Source of the DNA: Oscillospiraceae bacterium
Lineage (GTDB): Bacteria > Bacillota > Clostridia > UBA1381
NCBI GenBank assembly: GCA_020860985.1
Contig: JAJBTG010000226.1
Coordinates: 1-6,254, forward strand
DNA length: 6,254 nucleotides
Reading direction: 5' to 3'
Made by a program: the position numbers and the translations under genes. Each line of letters starts with the position of its first letter. Positions within the stretch are counted from its first letter, which is position 1. A model generated the notes under the pieces. The model had not been told where the DNA came from. It was given only the letters and a program-made list of their open reading frames with translations, and made no database searches. Shown here piece after piece: positions 6,254 through 6,254 of this stretch.

Positions 6254-6254
6254 A

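Noticed and set aside
6197..6254. CtsR or CIRCE heat-shock operator upstream of tig
   Set aside because: No AGGTCAAA-type direct repeat or TTAGCACTC inverted repeat is present in the visible leader; the promoter continues beyond the window.

Overview
The window holds four minus-strand housekeeping genes running inward from the right edge, in transcription order tig, clpP, clpX, lysA (6196 down to 1645), and one plus-strand signalling locus coming in from the left edge (3-1607). The two transcription units converge on a hairpin at 1614-1636. The order tig-clpP-clpX, AGGAGG-type ribosome binding sites, a TATAAT-like -10 box and clear Firmicutes-type protein sequences suggest a Clostridia-class Firmicute with AT-leaning intergenic DNA, possibly gut-associated. 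The genus cannot be set from the sequence.

Minus-strand block: trigger factor (nascent-chain chaperone), ClpP (serine protease) and ClpX (AAA+ unfoldase with zinc domain) form the classic protein quality-control cluster. Gaps are short (39 and 27 bases) with no terminator between genes. lysA, the last enzyme of lysine biosynthesis, follows clpX with a 28-base gap where many Firmicutes carry lon or another gene. A terminator hairpin lies directly after lysA. All four genes look intact, and each has its key catalytic residues.

Plus-strand block: a multidomain c-di-GMP-type protein, read in one frame as coiled-coil linker, GGDEF, GAF, then a degenerate GGDEF. The frame is broken by three in-frame stop codons (TAG at 27-29, TAA at 48-50, TAA at 1290-1292) but shows no frameshift. 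The first stop pair lies in the helical linker just before the first GGDEF domain and the third lies inside the second GGDEF domain. It is most simply a recently inactivated gene; recoding or split translation are less likely alternatives.

No mobile element, CRISPR array, tRNA, rRNA or riboswitch was seen. I do not see a convincing new multi-gene system. The item most worth a second look is the nonsense-interrupted, frame-preserved GGDEF-GAF-GGDEF locus.
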